64,000 nucleotides of DNA, taken from positions 491,572,393-491,636,392 of the forward strand of contig NC_133326.1 of NCBI RefSeq assembly GCF_042186555.1. Direction: 5' to 3'. Below, piece by piece: positions 1-10,083 of the stretch. The notes beneath the pieces were generated by a model. It searched no databases. It was not told the origin of the DNA and saw only the letters and a list, made by a program, of their open reading frames with translations. Positions within the stretch are counted from its first letter, which is position 1. Each line of letters opens with the position of its first letter. The position numbers were made by a program, and so were the translations under genes. This DNA is from Aquarana catesbeiana. Taxonomy: Eukaryota > Chordata > Amphibia > Anura > Ranidae.

Positions 1-2423
1 CGCTGTAGGAGTGGAAATATATTTAAATGTATAAAGTCCCGGGGCTGGGACGTGATTTGGATCCCTAAGTACTTGAAAGTAGTGGCAATCGGGATGGGAC
101 AAGTGGCGCATACCTCCTGTGATTCATCTCCATCTAATAAAAGAAGGGCAGACTTTGACCAATTTATATGCAGGCCAGAGAACTTCCCAAATTTAGATAT
201 GGTCGACATGGCCTCCTGAAGGGAGGGGCCAGTGTCACCGAGTAGGAGCATAGTGTCATCGGCGTACAACATAATTTTTTCCTGCATGTCACCATAGCAG
301 AAGCCTGTAATGCCCCGATTTGCCCTGATCCCGATCGCCAATGGTTCAATAGCCAGCGCGAAAAGGGGAGGAGACAGGGGACATCCCTGTCTCGTACCCC
401 TCCTCAACACGAAGCTTGGGGAAAGATAGCCGGAAACCCTCACAGCGGCCTCCGGTCGACTATAAAGGAGTCTAATCCAAGATACAAACTGGGGGCCAAA
501 GCCAAAACTCTGCAGGACCGACCACAGATAGTTCCAGTCTATGCTGTCAAATGCCTTAGTGGCATCCAGTGACAGCAAGGCCCTGGAACCCATATTATCT
601 GCTTTGGACTGCATATTAAGGAATAGCCTTCTCAAATTAACTGCCGTCGATTTATTGGGCATGAAGCCAGCTTGGTCTCCATGGACGATTGAAGTGATAA
701 CTCCATTTAATCTAATGGCCAAAGCTTTCGCTAATATTTTCACGTCACTCTGTAGCAGGGAGATCGGGCGATACGCCCCTGGATCTACTGGATCCTTACC
801 AGGTTTGAGTAACAAAATAATATTGGCCCTTGACATTGATATTGGTAGGTGGCCTTCCTCCCGGGCTCTATTAAAGACTTTAAGTAACTGGGGTAGTAAC
901 TCAGTAGGATACTGTTTATATATTTCTATGGGAATTCCGTCCTCCCCGGGCGCTTTGCAGTTAAGAAAAGATCCAACCGCCTCCTGTAGTTCTTCCACTG
1001 TAAGGGGATTCTCCAAGAGCCCTCTCTGATCTTTGTTTAATCTAGGGAAATCTATCTGTCCTAAGTATTGTTCTAACTCGTCAGATGTATAAGATGTACC
1101 CGGCTTATATAAATCTTCATAAAACGCGTTTAGTACCTGCAGCACCTTTTCAGGCGTGTTAACTATGTTTCCCTCCTTAGTCCTAATAGCACCTATAGTT
1201 GGGGACTTCTGGTATGCATTTGCGATTCTCGCCAGTATGCGGCCTGTTTTCTCGCCCTCCTCAAAAAACGCCTGCTTAGCAAAGAATCTCTTCTTGTCGG
1301 CCGATGAGGACAGCAGTTGGCGGTATGCAGAAAGAGCCGCCTGCCATGCCTCCTTGGTCGAATCGGAAGGATCCGTGACATATAATTGTTACATCTCTTG
1401 TACTCTAGTTTCAAGTTCATTTTTAAGTGCTGAAGAGTCTTTTTTAACCTTATTAATTTCAGCAATTAACACACCCCTCAAATATGCCTTAAAGGCATCC
1501 CATTGCCCAATCATCGATTCATCTGGATCCTGGGTGCGGAAAAACTCACACATGCTCCCAACTATCCCCTCGTGTGAGCGGAACAGTTTCAACCAAAAAG
1601 CATTAAATTTCCAAGGGGCTTTAGGTAGTGTAACTATTGGGGCAATTATAAGCCGTATAACCACTGGTGAGTGGTCTGATACACTGCGGGGCCTATGTAT
1701 CATATCAGAAACAAACAGGAGCATGTTTAAGCTGCACACCCCCAGGTCAATTCTAGATAAACAACCATGGGTTTTGGAAAAGCATGTAAATTGTCTAACT
1801 CCAGGGTTCCTATGTCTCCAGACATCCACCCAGCCCACCTCTTGCAACAACCGCGCCAGGGGGGTAGCCCTGGAGAGGGCAGAGGCTCCGGGTCCTGGGT
1901 GTCTATCTTCAATTGGATTTAAGCAGCAATTAAAGTCCCCCGTTACCAACAGCGGTGCGTCAGGCCTGCCATCCATAAATGTCAGCAGAGACCTAAGCAC
2001 CGCCGCCGTGAAGGGGGGAGGAATATATACCACCGCCAGTACACAAGTCAGTGTACCCAACCTGCAATGAAGAAAAACATAACGACCTTCACTATCAATT
2101 TCATTTGCGATTTCTTCAAAGTCCAGGTTGCCATGGATCAACACGCTCACCCCCCTAGAATATGAGGTGTGCGTGGAGTGATAGGCCTTTCCTACCCAGG
2201 AGTATCCCAGGAAGCTCACAGTGTCCGCAGTCAAGTGGGTCTCCTGGTAGCAGAGAATTCCGGGGATGTACTTCTTCAAACACATGCGAATCATGGTACG
2301 CTTCAATGGGGAGTGTAGTCCCCTAACGTTCCAGGATACTATTGGGATGTCCGCCATGTCTGCTTGTAGGTGAGTAGTATTGACCGGTACTTTGTGTGCA
2401 CCTGTGCAAGGTAGTGGATCCAT
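1..2423 (-). pseudogene. LINE ORF2 endonuclease-reverse transcriptase, one premature stop, partial
   Basis: ORF2 nicks target DNA and copies the element RNA. The endonuclease lies at about 2357-1600, with motifs VSWNVRGL, YQETHL and TGDFN and a C-terminal SDHSPV. The reverse transcriptase follows, with a GTRQGCPLSPPLF motif near 390 and the catalytic YADD at 266-255. Reading by eye, the frame stays open from the start to position 1 except for one TAA at 1391-1389, after the residues LETRVQEM and between the endonuclease and reverse transcriptase domains. The stop makes it a pseudogene as read; a sequencing error or a recent mutation are equally possible. Two candidate ATGs exist (2423 and 2357); the second sits directly before the endonuclease. 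Confidence 0.85.
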
Positions 2424-2839
2424 TTCTGTAGCGAGGTTCTGCTAGGTTTGCCGTAGGTTTGATGAATTCGTGTCCTGTTGAGGTATCCTTCGTTCTGCTT
2501 GTAACTCTTATTGCTAGGGTCTTCCCCGTTTCAGTGGGGGGTGGTGAAAAAGAAAACTTTCTTGTGCTATAAACTGCACATTCTGCCAACATGGCAACTT
2601 TAGCAACGTATGCGACATTCCATCGCTCTTTTTTACTGAAAATGATCATTCGTAAATTCAACTTTTGGTCCAATTCGCTCTCATTGCACTGCTTAGGAAT
2701 ATTCAGTCCCCCAGCCAAGGAACATCTGTCAACACTGGAAATAAAGGATAAGGTATGTTCTGGTTGCCCATCTAGAAAAAAGGAACATAATGACATTTTC
2801 TAGTATCCCAGCCCTCTGCAAGTAGCCGGTTCAGTCCTT

Positions 2840-4012
2840 TTAGTCTTCGTCTTGTGGAGCCTGCCGTTTCAATGCCTGCTCATTTCTGTCCAACCAGACT
2901 GAAGCGTCCTTAGCGGATTCAAAGAACTGTGCTTGGCCTCTCACCACAATCCGAAGTTTCGCCGGATATAGCATAGCGTATGGGAGTTGCAGAAGTCGCA
3001 GTCTGCGTTTCACGTCAGTGAATTTAGCTCTGCACCTCTGGACCTCTGCCGAGAAGTCCGGATAAAAGGATACCCGGACACCATTGTGGAGAACATTTGC
3101 CTTCTCTCGAGCATGTCTCAGCACTGCTTCTCTATCCTTGTAATGTAAAATTCTTGCAAGAATGGATCTTGGAGGGCCCCCTGGTGGAGGAGGGCGTGAG
3201 GGCACTCTGTGAGCACGTTCCACCGCAAACATTGGGGAGAATGCATTTTTCCCAAAAAGTTCCATTAGCCAGTTTTCAACATAAGTAGTGGGGTCCCTGC
3301 CCTCCACCTTCTCAGGCAACCCCACTATGCGAACATTGTTTCGCCTTAAGCGATTTTCCAAATCCTCTGCATGATCGCATGCATCCCTGGCTAATTGCAG
3401 TGCTGTTCTGGTATCTTGTGTTATAGGTGGTAATTGGTCTTCCATGTCACTGACTCTGCTTTCCACAGCCGTGATGCGCTCACGTATCTTTTGCATGTCT
3501 TGCCTTAGTAATGACACATCTTCTCTCAGACCCCCAAATTGCTCCTTCAAGGTGTTAACTGAAGCTGTGCAATTGTTCACAGCTCTGAGTATGTCAGCTA
3601 AAGTAGGCTGTACATCGTCCGGGTCCGCTGGGCTTTGTGGTTCCCCAGATGCAAGGGCTGACTGCTCCCCCTCCTCCTCTCCCCAGAGCACCTGTGTGAT
3701 GTCTGCCTGCATAGCATGTGTCCCAGCCTGGCTGGATGACTGCTCTGTTCCCAGTGTCCCAGCCATTTTCTGTGCATAGTAGATCATGTCTCTAGGGGCG
3801 TCTTTGCCAGTAAGTTTTGGTGTCTTACTTGCTTTAGGCCAAGAGTCTTTCAGCTTGTCCTGTCCGCGCGGTGTGTGCTTCGCTGAGGACGCCGCGGCGC
3901 CATCTTGGATCTCCAGGCCCGTCATCTCAGTTTGTCCTTTTCGGAACTTTCCTCTGGTGCAGAGAGCCGGCGGATGATCCCCTGGGGTCTCAGGATCGTG
4001 CCCGTGCTGCAT
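2840..4012 (-). CDS. LINE ORF1 nucleic-acid-binding protein, 390 aa, intact
   Basis: ORF1 proteins of L1-type LINEs coat the element RNA and act as nucleic acid chaperones in the retrotransposition particle. Here the first ~135 residues are polar and low complexity. Residues ~137-220 form a heptad-like coiled coil expected to trimerise. The stretch from RRNNVRIVGLPEKVEGRD (~residue 220) begins the RNA-recognition-motif domain, followed by the family signature ERAHR and a basic C-terminal domain ending near residue 380. The start ATG (4012-4010) is the first in the frame and there is no internal stop. The length is normal for the family. Clade assignment within L1/Tx1 is inference. Confidence 0.85.
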   Translation of the reverse strand: MQHGHDPETPGDHPPALCTRGKFRKGQTEMTGLEIQDGAAASSAKHTPRGQDKLKDSWPKASKTPKLTGKDAPRDMIYYAQKMAGTLGTEQSSSQAGTHAMQADITQVLWGEEEGEQSALASGEPQSPADPDDVQPTLADILRAVNNCTASVNTLKEQFGGLREDVSLLRQDMQKIRERITAVESRVSDMEDQLPPITQDTRTALQLARDACDHAEDLENRLRRNNVRIVGLPEKVEGRDPTTYVENWLMELFGKNAFSPMFAVERAHRVPSRPPPPGGPPRSILARILHYKDREAVLRHAREKANVLHNGVRVSFYPDFSAEVQRCRAKFTDVKRRLRLLQLPYAMLYPAKLRIVVRGQAQFFESAKDASVWLDRNEQALKRQAPQDED

Positions 4013-4125
4013 AGGGCAAAATAAAGTCGGTATGTGGGCTGGGGGAGGATCGGTTACCGGATCACTGCTGGGAGCTGTGGGAGATGCGTCCTCTCACATG
4101 CCTGCCTTGGCCACGCCCCCCAGAC

Positions 4126-5714
4126 TTTCACCTTTGATCCCGATGCAGAATGGAACACGGCAAGGTTGTCCGCTTTCCCCACTAGTATATGTATTGGCAT
4201 TGGAACCATTCCTGGCGGCATTTCGAAACAATCAGGATGTGAGAGGGGTGAGAGTTGGAGAAAAAGAGCACAAAATAGCGGCATACGCAGATAATATCCT
4301 GATGTTTGTAACTAACCCAAGAGTAACTCTGCCAAATATATTGAAAGAAATAAAAGAATATGGGGAACTGTCAAATTTCAAAATAAACCCGATAAAAACA
4401 GAGATATTAACTATCGGACTAGGAAAAAGGGAAGTTCTGTCCCTCCAAAAAGAATTTCCATTCACATGGGTAAAAGAAGAACTAAAATACCTTGGAATTA
4501 AATTAACCTCAAAGGTTGAAAAAATCTTCCCGGCAAATTATATCCCATTAATCAATGAGGTCAAGGAAGAAACAAAAAAAATTAAGTATACAACCAATAT
4601 CATGGATTGGAAGAATAAATATGTTTAAAATGATGGTACTTCCAAAAATAATTTACAAATTTCAGATGTTGCCAGTAAGGATTCCATAGAGTTTTTTCAA
4701 AATAATGAAAACAATATTGTTAAAATACATTTGGCATAATAAAAAAATGAGAATTAAATTTGCACAAATCACAAGGAAAAGGGAGCACGGAGGATTAGCA
4801 ACTCCACATATAAGTAGGTATTATAAAGCAATAGTCTTGTCACGAATGATTGAGTGGACAAACGGAAATAGTGAAAAAAAGTGGGTGGAGATGGAAAACA
4901 CAATAAGTAAAACCACATTGCACAAAAACATATGGATACCATGAAAGTTCAGATTAATGGATTCGGAAACTCACGAAATAACTAAAAACGTTTTTAAAAT
5001 CTGGGATATAGTACACACGAAGAATCAGTGGAGATACAATTCACCGTTAGCACTCACAGGAACAAATTTTTTTACTCCAGGGAAGGAAATATTTGTAGGA
5101 TGAGAAATAAGAAATCCACAACTGAAAGATATCACCATAAAAGGTAGGATTAAAACATGACTAGAAATAGAAGAAATTAATGGGTGGAAGATGAGCGAAT
5201 GGAATTATTGCCAATTAAGACATCTAGTAAATACAATACCACATCCACTTAGAGAAGAAGAGAAATTAAGCCCCTTGGAAAAACTCTGTTTCACCCAAAT
5301 GCCACTGAAAAATGGAATATCAAGAATCTATGGAATATTGGCTGATTTAGGTGGACAAGAAAGACCTGAGTACATCACATCAAACAATGGGAGAGAGAAA
5401 TGAATTTAAAATTTGAAGATCAGAAAGTGGAAAAGATGATAGAAATGGGATACAATAATGCCTGGGATATGAAGACCATTGAAATGAACTATAAGCTGTT
5501 AGCAAGGTGGTACCTGACACCAGTAAGAACCCACAGATATCAACAAGAGAAAACACCCTTGTGTTGGGGAAAATGCAGTCAAAGAGCTACGATGACACAT
5601 ATATGGTGGGAGTGTCCAATAATAATGGATTACTGGCAAGAAATAGTAAAAAATATAGGGGAGATAACTGGTGAGAGAATGGAACAAAATATATGGACCT
5701 GCTTGTTTCACGAT
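4126..5714 (+). pseudogene. L1-type LINE ORF2 remnant, reverse transcriptase fingers to C-terminus
   Basis: Plus-strand L1 ORF2 fragment. The region 4147-4628 reads as L1 reverse transcriptase beginning with GTRQGCPLSPLVYVLALEP. The catalytic box is YADN at 4284-4295 instead of YADD, so the second catalytic aspartate is lost. Later segments match the L1 region after the catalytic domain (KYLGIKLTSKV, then a MFKMMVLPKIIYKFQ-like stretch at ~4620, then LKYIWHNKKMRIKFAQI at ~4720) and a WWECP motif near 5610. Several frameshifts and stops (for example at 4628 and 4942) make it dead. The 5' half is missing, probably displaced by the minus-strand LINE insertion at ~4125. It continues after the insertion, at 8798. 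Confidence 0.8.
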
Positions 5715-6926
5715 TAGGGATGAGCCGAACACCCCCCTGTTCGGTTCGCACCAGAACATGCGAACAGGAAAAAAATTCGTTCGAACACGCGAACACCGTT
5801 AAAGTCTATGGGACACGAACATGAATAATCAAAAGTGCTAATTTTAAAGGCTAATATGCAAGTTATTGTCAATAAAAGTGTTTGGGGACCTGGGTCCTGC
5901 CCCAGGGGACATGGATCAATGCAAAAAAAAGTTTTAAAAACGGCCGTTTTTTCAGGAGCAGTGATTTTAAAAATGCTTAAAGTCAAACAATAAAAGTGTA
6001 ATATCCCTTTAAATTTCATACCTGGGGGGTGTCTATAGTATGCCTGTAAAGGGGCGCATGTTTCCCGTGTTTAGAACAGTCTGACAGCAAAATGACATTT
6101 TGAAGGAAAAAACTCATTTAAAACTACCGCGGCTATTGCATTGCCGACAATACACATAGAAGTTCATTGATAAAAACGGCATGGGAATTCCCCACAGGGC
6201 AACCCCGAACCAAAATTAAAAAAAAAAAATGATGTGGGGGTCCCCCTAAATTCCATACAAGGCCCTTCAGGTCTGGTATGGATATTAAGGGGAACCCCAG
6301 CCAAAATTTAAAAAAAAAATTGACGTGGGGTTCCCCCTAAATTCCATACCAGACCCTTCAGGTCTGGTATGGATTTTAAGGGGAACCCCGCGCCAAAAAA
6401 AAAAAAAAAAACGGCGTGGGGTCCCCCTAAAAATCCATACCAGACCCTTATCCGAGCACGCAACCTGGCAGGCCGCAGGAAAAGAGGGGGGGACGAGAGT
6501 GCGGCCCCCCCCCCCTCCTGAACCGTACCAGGCCACATGCCCTCAACATTGGGAGGGTGCTTTGGGGTAGCCCCCCAAAGCACCTTGTCCCCATGTTGAT
6601 GAAGACAAGGGCCTCATCCTCACAACCGTGGCCGGTGGTTGTGGGGGTCTGCGGGCGGGGGGCTTATCGGAATCTGGAAGCCCCCTTTACCAAGGGGACC
6701 CCCAGATCCCGGCCCCCCCCCTGTGTGAAATGGTAAGGGGTTACTTACCCCTACCATTTCACTAAAAAACTGTCAAAAATGTTAAAAATGACAAGAGACA
6801 GTTTTTGACAATTCCTTTATTTAAATGCTTCTTCTTTCTTCCTTCATCTTCTTCTTCTTCTGGTTCTTCTGGCTCTTCTGGTTCTTCCTCCGGCGTTCTC
6901 GTCCAGCATCTCCTCCGCGGCGTCTT

Positions 6927-7106
6927 CTATCTTCTTCTCCTCGGGCCGCTCCGCACCCATGGCATGAGGGGGGAGGCTCCCGCTCTTCTCTTCATCTTCT
7001 TCTTCATCTTCATCTTCTTCTTCATCTTCTTCTTCTTCTTCTTCTTCTCTTCTTCATCTCTTCTTCCTTCTTCATTTCTTCTGCGGGCCGCTCCGCATCC
7101 ATGCAT
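6927..7106 (-). CDS. Hypothetical 59-aa charged peptide, left arm of palindrome
   Basis: Mirror image of the right-arm frame, starting at 7106 on the minus strand, downstream of the left TATA-like box. It has the same N-terminus, a lysine tract one residue longer, and the same RSGPRRRR end. The reverse-complement AATAAA at 6816-6821 would serve as its poly(A) signal. Retention of a frame in both arms is expected from arm identity alone, so it is weak evidence for coding. Confidence 0.2.
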   Translation of the reverse strand: MHGCGAARRRNEEGRRDEEEKKKKKKKMKKKMKMKKKMKRRAGASPLMPWVRSGPRRRR

Positions 7107-7139
7107 GGAGGGAGGCTCCCGCTGTGTGACGGCGTCTCT

Positions 7140-7330
7140 TCGTCTGACGGTTCTTAAATAACGGGGGGCGGGGCCACCCGGTGACCCCGCCCCCCTCTGA
7201 CGCACGGGACATGACGGGACTTCCCTGTGGCATTCCCCGTGACGTCACAGGGAAGTCCCGTCAATTCACCGTGCGTCAGAGGGGGGGCGGGGTCACCGGA
7301 TGGCCCTGCCCCCCGTTATTTAAGAACCGT
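7140..7330. promoter_or_regulatory. Symmetrical promoter-like centre of the palindrome
   Basis: The loop contains TGACGTCA (7240-7247), a perfect CRE-type site. A TATA-like TTATTTAAG lies on the right (7316-7324) and its mirror image CTTAAATAA on the left (7153-7161), each following a GC-rich block. In both directions an ATG follows about 45-50 bp beyond the TATA-like box, and an AATAAA lies further out (7653-7658 on the right; reverse complement at 6816-6821 on the left). The arrangement looks like two divergent, identical transcription units. That it promotes transcription is inference. Confidence 0.35.
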
Positions 7331-7370
7331 CAGACGAAGAGACGCCGTCACACAGCGGGAGCCTCCCTCC

Positions 7371-7547
7371 ATGCATGGATGCGGAGCGGCCCGCAGAAGA
7401 AATGAAGAAGGAAGAAGAGATGAAGAAGAGAAGAAGAAGAAGAAGAAGATGAAGAAGAAGATGAAGATGAAGAAGAAGATGAAGAGAAGAGCGGGAGCCT
7501 CCCCCCTCATGCCATGGGTGCGGAGCGGCCCGAGGAGAAGAAGATAG
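7371..7547 (+). CDS. Hypothetical 58-aa charged peptide, right arm of palindrome
   Basis: This is the first ATG downstream of the right-hand TATA-like box. It opens a short frame beginning MHGCGAARRRNEEGRRD, followed by a lysine- and glutamate-rich tract encoded by a GAA/AAG repeat, and ending RSGPRRRR. An AATAAA follows about 100 bp later. The mirror-image frame in the other arm is the same apart from one lysine. The coding could be accidental, because the middle is simple sequence. No homologue is recognised. Confidence 0.2.
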   Translation: MHGCGAARRRNEEGRRDEEEKKKKKKMKKKMKMKKKMKRRAGASPLMPWVRSGPRRRR

Positions 7548-8789
7548 AAGACGCCGCGGAGGAGATGCTGGACGAGAACGCCGGAGGAAGAACCAGAAGA
7601 GCCAGAAGAACCAGAAGAAGAAGAAGATGAAGGAAGAAAGAAGAAGCATTTAAATAAAGGAATTGTCAAAAACTGTCTCTTGTCATTTTTAACATTTTTG
7701 ACAGTTTTTTAGTGAAATGGTAGGGGTAAGTAACCCCTTACCATTTCACACAGGGGGGGGGCCGGGATCTGGGGGTCCCCTTGGTAAAGGGGGCTTCCAG
7801 ATTCCGATAAGCCCCCCGCCCGCAGACCCCCACAACCACCGGCCACGGTTGTGGGGATGAGGCCCTTGTCTTCATCAACATGGGGACAAGGTGCTTTGGG
7901 GGGCTACCCCAAAGCACCCTCCCAATGTTGAGGGCATGTGGCCTGGTACGGTTCAGGAGGGGGGGGGGGGCCGCACTCTCGTCCCCCCCTCTTTTCCTGC
8001 GGCCTGCCAGGTTGCGTGCTCGGATAAGGGTCTGGTATGGATTTTTAGGGGGACCCCACGCCGTTTTTTTTTTTTTTTTTGGCGCGGGGTTCCCCTTAAA
8101 ATCCATACCAGACCTGAAGGGTCTGGTATGGAATTTAGGGGGAACCCCACGTCAATTTTTTTTTTAAATTTTGGCTGGGGTTCCCCTTAATATCCATACC
8201 AGACCCGAAGGGCCTTGTATGGAATTTAGGGGGACCCCCACATCATTTTTTTTTTTTAATTTTGGTTCGGGGTTGCCCTGTGGGGAATTCCCATGCCGTT
8301 TTTATCAATGAACTTCTATGTGTATTGTCGGCAATGCAATAGCCGCGGTAGTTTTAAATGAGTTTTTTCCTTCAAAATGTCATTTTGCTGTCAGACTGTT
8401 CTAAACACGGGAAACATGCGCCCCTTTACAGGCATACTATAGACACCCCCCAGGTACGAAATTTAAAGGGATATTACACTTTTATTGTTTGACTTTAAGC
8501 ATTAATAAAATCACTGCTCCTGAAAAAACGTCCGTTTTTAAAACTTTTTTTTGCATTGATCCATGTCCCCTGGGGCAGGACCCAGGTCCCCAAACACTTT
8601 TTATGACAATAACTTGCATATAAGCCTTTAAAATTAGCACTTTTGATTTCTCCCATAGACTTTTAAAGGGTGTTCCGCGGCATTCGAATTTGCCGCGAAC
8701 ACCCCAAATTGTTCGCTGTTCGGCGAACTTGCGAACAGCCAATGTTCGAGTAGAACATGAGTTCGACTCGAACTCGAAGCTCATCCCTA

Positions 8790-9236
8790 TTCACGATCAT
8801 AAAATACCAAAGAAACAATATATGAGATCAATGGTCCCAAAACTCCTGAATGCCGCAAAGGGTCTGATCCCAAAATATTGGTTAAAAAGTGGAAAACCAG
8901 ATATAAGAGAGTGGTACGAAAAAATAGACTATTACTGTAAAATGGATTTGCTGAGAAACAGGGAGAGAAGAGATAACAAGTGTAATAGACTCTGGGAGGG
9001 ATGGAAAATATATAAAACCTTGGATATATACTTAGACAAAATGAAGGAAGGAGTAGGTATTGAGCTAGAATGATAAGAAACTTGGGAAGAAGCAAACCAG
9101 ATAGAAGTGGGGGGGAGGGCGGGAAGTCGGGGATAACTGATTGAGTGACAAGGAAGGGATAGAGGAATTGTGGTAGTTATATATTTTTAACTTTTTCTAA
9201 TTAAAATAAATTAAATATTTGTTTGGAAAATTAATA
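8790..9236 (+). pseudogene. L1 ORF2 C-terminus and 3' UTR, continuation of the 4126-5714 fragment
   Basis: L1 sequence resumes right after the second TTCACGAT. The frame from about 8798 encodes a basic C-terminal tail (LPKYWLKS-like, then a KIDYYCKMDLL segment) ending at 9071-9073. The next 160 bp are AT-rich, with AATAAA-type motifs near 9230. Joining 5714 to 8798 restores collinear L1 sequence, confirming the hAT-type element as a clean insertion. The exact L1 3' end is uncertain; no long poly(A) tail is present. Confidence 0.65.
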
Positions 9237-9349
9237 AAGATAATCTTGAATAAATCCACAATGATGTGAAAAATGAGAGGGGACAAATTTGATCTCCAAA
9301 GTTGATACAACGTCTCTCAGAAAATTTTCGCTGAAGTGGAAATAAAAAA

Positions 9350-10083
9350 AAACAAAACTCTCTGCTGCCTGACTCTGGGACAGCAATAGACAAGAAAAAA
9401 AACACCACCTTAGCAGGCAAGTGACAATCCGCAAGGTGTGGCAGGTGACGTGGCAAGTGACAATCCGCAAGGTGTGGCAGGTGACGTGGCAACTGACAAT
9501 CTGCAACGTGTGGCAAGTGACAATCCGCAATGTGTGGCAGGCGACGTGGCAAGTGACAATCCGCAACGTGTGGCAAGTGACAATCCGCAAGGTGTGGCAA
9601 GTGACAATCTGCAAGGTGTGGCAAGTGACAATACGCAAGGTGTGGCAAGTGATGTGGCAAGTGACAATCCACAAAGGTGTGGCAAGTGACAATCTGCATC
9701 TGGTGGCAGGCAAGCGACAATCCGCAACGTGTGGCAGGTGACATGGCAAAGTGACAATCCGCAAGGTGTGGCAGGTGATGTGGCAAGTGACAATCTGCAT
9801 CTGGTGGCAGGCAAGTGACAATTCGCAACATGTGGCAGGTGACGGTGGTAAGTGACACACTCAGGGCTCCCACTGATTCTGCATTATGGTGAGTTGAACC
9901 ATTTCATTTTATACTACAATGTAATAATAGAAATAATGCGCTTCAATCATCCTGACACCATAACAACCATGGTGCCAGGATGATTGAAGCGCCAACACCA
10001 GCCATTTACCCGATAAATTGCCCACAAAAAAACGTATTTTCTGGCAGTGCCCCTCCCGAGACAAGACTCTGGATCCGCCCCTG
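9350..10083. mobile_element. hAT-type element fragment with internal minisatellite (left end missing)
   Basis: The right 730 bp match the complete element at 47603-48794: the CTGCCTGACTCTGGGA stretch, the minisatellite, the CTCAGGGCTCCCACTGATTC block, a hairpin around 9945-9985, and the end GGATCCGCCCCTG at 10083. The left terminal inverted repeat is absent; matching sequence begins near 9350, after AT-rich sequence at 9237-9349. It directly abuts the DIRS fragment. Confidence 0.65.
9418..9862. repeat. Minisatellite, unit about 23 bp
   Basis: Tandem units of the type GTGACAATCCGCAAGGTG plus TGGCA, interspersed with a shorter GGTGACGTGGCAA spacer unit. Variants read CTGCAAGG, CTGCATCTGG and CGCAACGT. 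The same minisatellite occupies the same place inside the related element at 47603-48794, so it belongs to the transposon family. Long open frames here in several registers are a by-product. Confidence 0.85.

Larger units (their letters stand above)
1..4125 (-). mobile_element. Tx1-like non-LTR retrotransposon (LINE), 3' end outside window
   Basis: Two-ORF LINE on the minus strand. The order is a short GC-rich 5' UTR (about 4013-4125), ORF1 (2840-4012), a 416-bp gap, then ORF2 with an endonuclease and reverse transcriptase running off the left edge. The ORF1 architecture (coiled coil then RNA-binding domain) and the apurinic-type endonuclease fit the L1/Tx1 group. The 5' boundary near 4125 is set by the switch to plus-strand L1 sequence, so this copy probably inserted into that L1. 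No target duplication can be checked because the 3' end is missing. Reading frames are almost intact, suggesting a young copy. Confidence 0.85.
5815..8660. repeat. Near-perfect inverted repeat, arms about 1.4 kb
   Basis: The left arm (about 5815-7229) is the reverse complement of the right arm (about 7246-8660), with a 16-bp loop at 7230-7245. Paired positions sum to 14475 both at the loop edge (7213 with 7262) and 1.3 kb out (5881 with 8594), so there is almost no net length difference between arms. The visible difference is one extra codon in a TTC/GAA run. The outermost ~100-130 bp on each side are not mirror images: the two tips differ. Arms contain short repeats of the form TTAAGGGGAACCCC, A-runs and CCATACCAGACC. 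Confidence 0.9.
5715..8789. mobile_element. Palindromic hAT-type element, 3,075 bp, non-autonomous
   Basis: The element starts TAGGGATGAGC (5715-5725) and ends GCTCATCCCTA (8779-8789), forming perfect 11-bp terminal inverted repeats. It is flanked by an exact 8-bp target duplication TTCACGAT (5707-5714 and 8790-8797). Eight-bp duplications are typical of hAT transposons. It sits inside the plus-strand L1, which resumes immediately afterwards. Almost the whole interior is one inverted repeat. No transposase is encoded, so it would need one supplied in trans; the 48941-57805 element has the same termini and carries hAT transposase remnants. Confidence 0.9.

Noticed and set aside
1156..2070. 304-codon plus-strand frame over the LINE
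   Set aside because: Antisense shadow of the endonuclease and linker of ORF2, whose minus-strand motifs are unambiguous.
6805..7669. Serine- or leucine/phenylalanine-rich proteins in the palindrome arms
   Set aside because: They are translations of TTC/GAA simple sequence on the strand opposite the promoter-like signals, and they appear in several frames.
9211..9873. Cysteine/histidine-rich proteins on the minus strand resembling zinc fingers
   Set aside because: The CHLPHLADCHLP pattern is the translation of a minisatellite and is seen in three registers. The same happens at 48104-48568 and 63377-63917.
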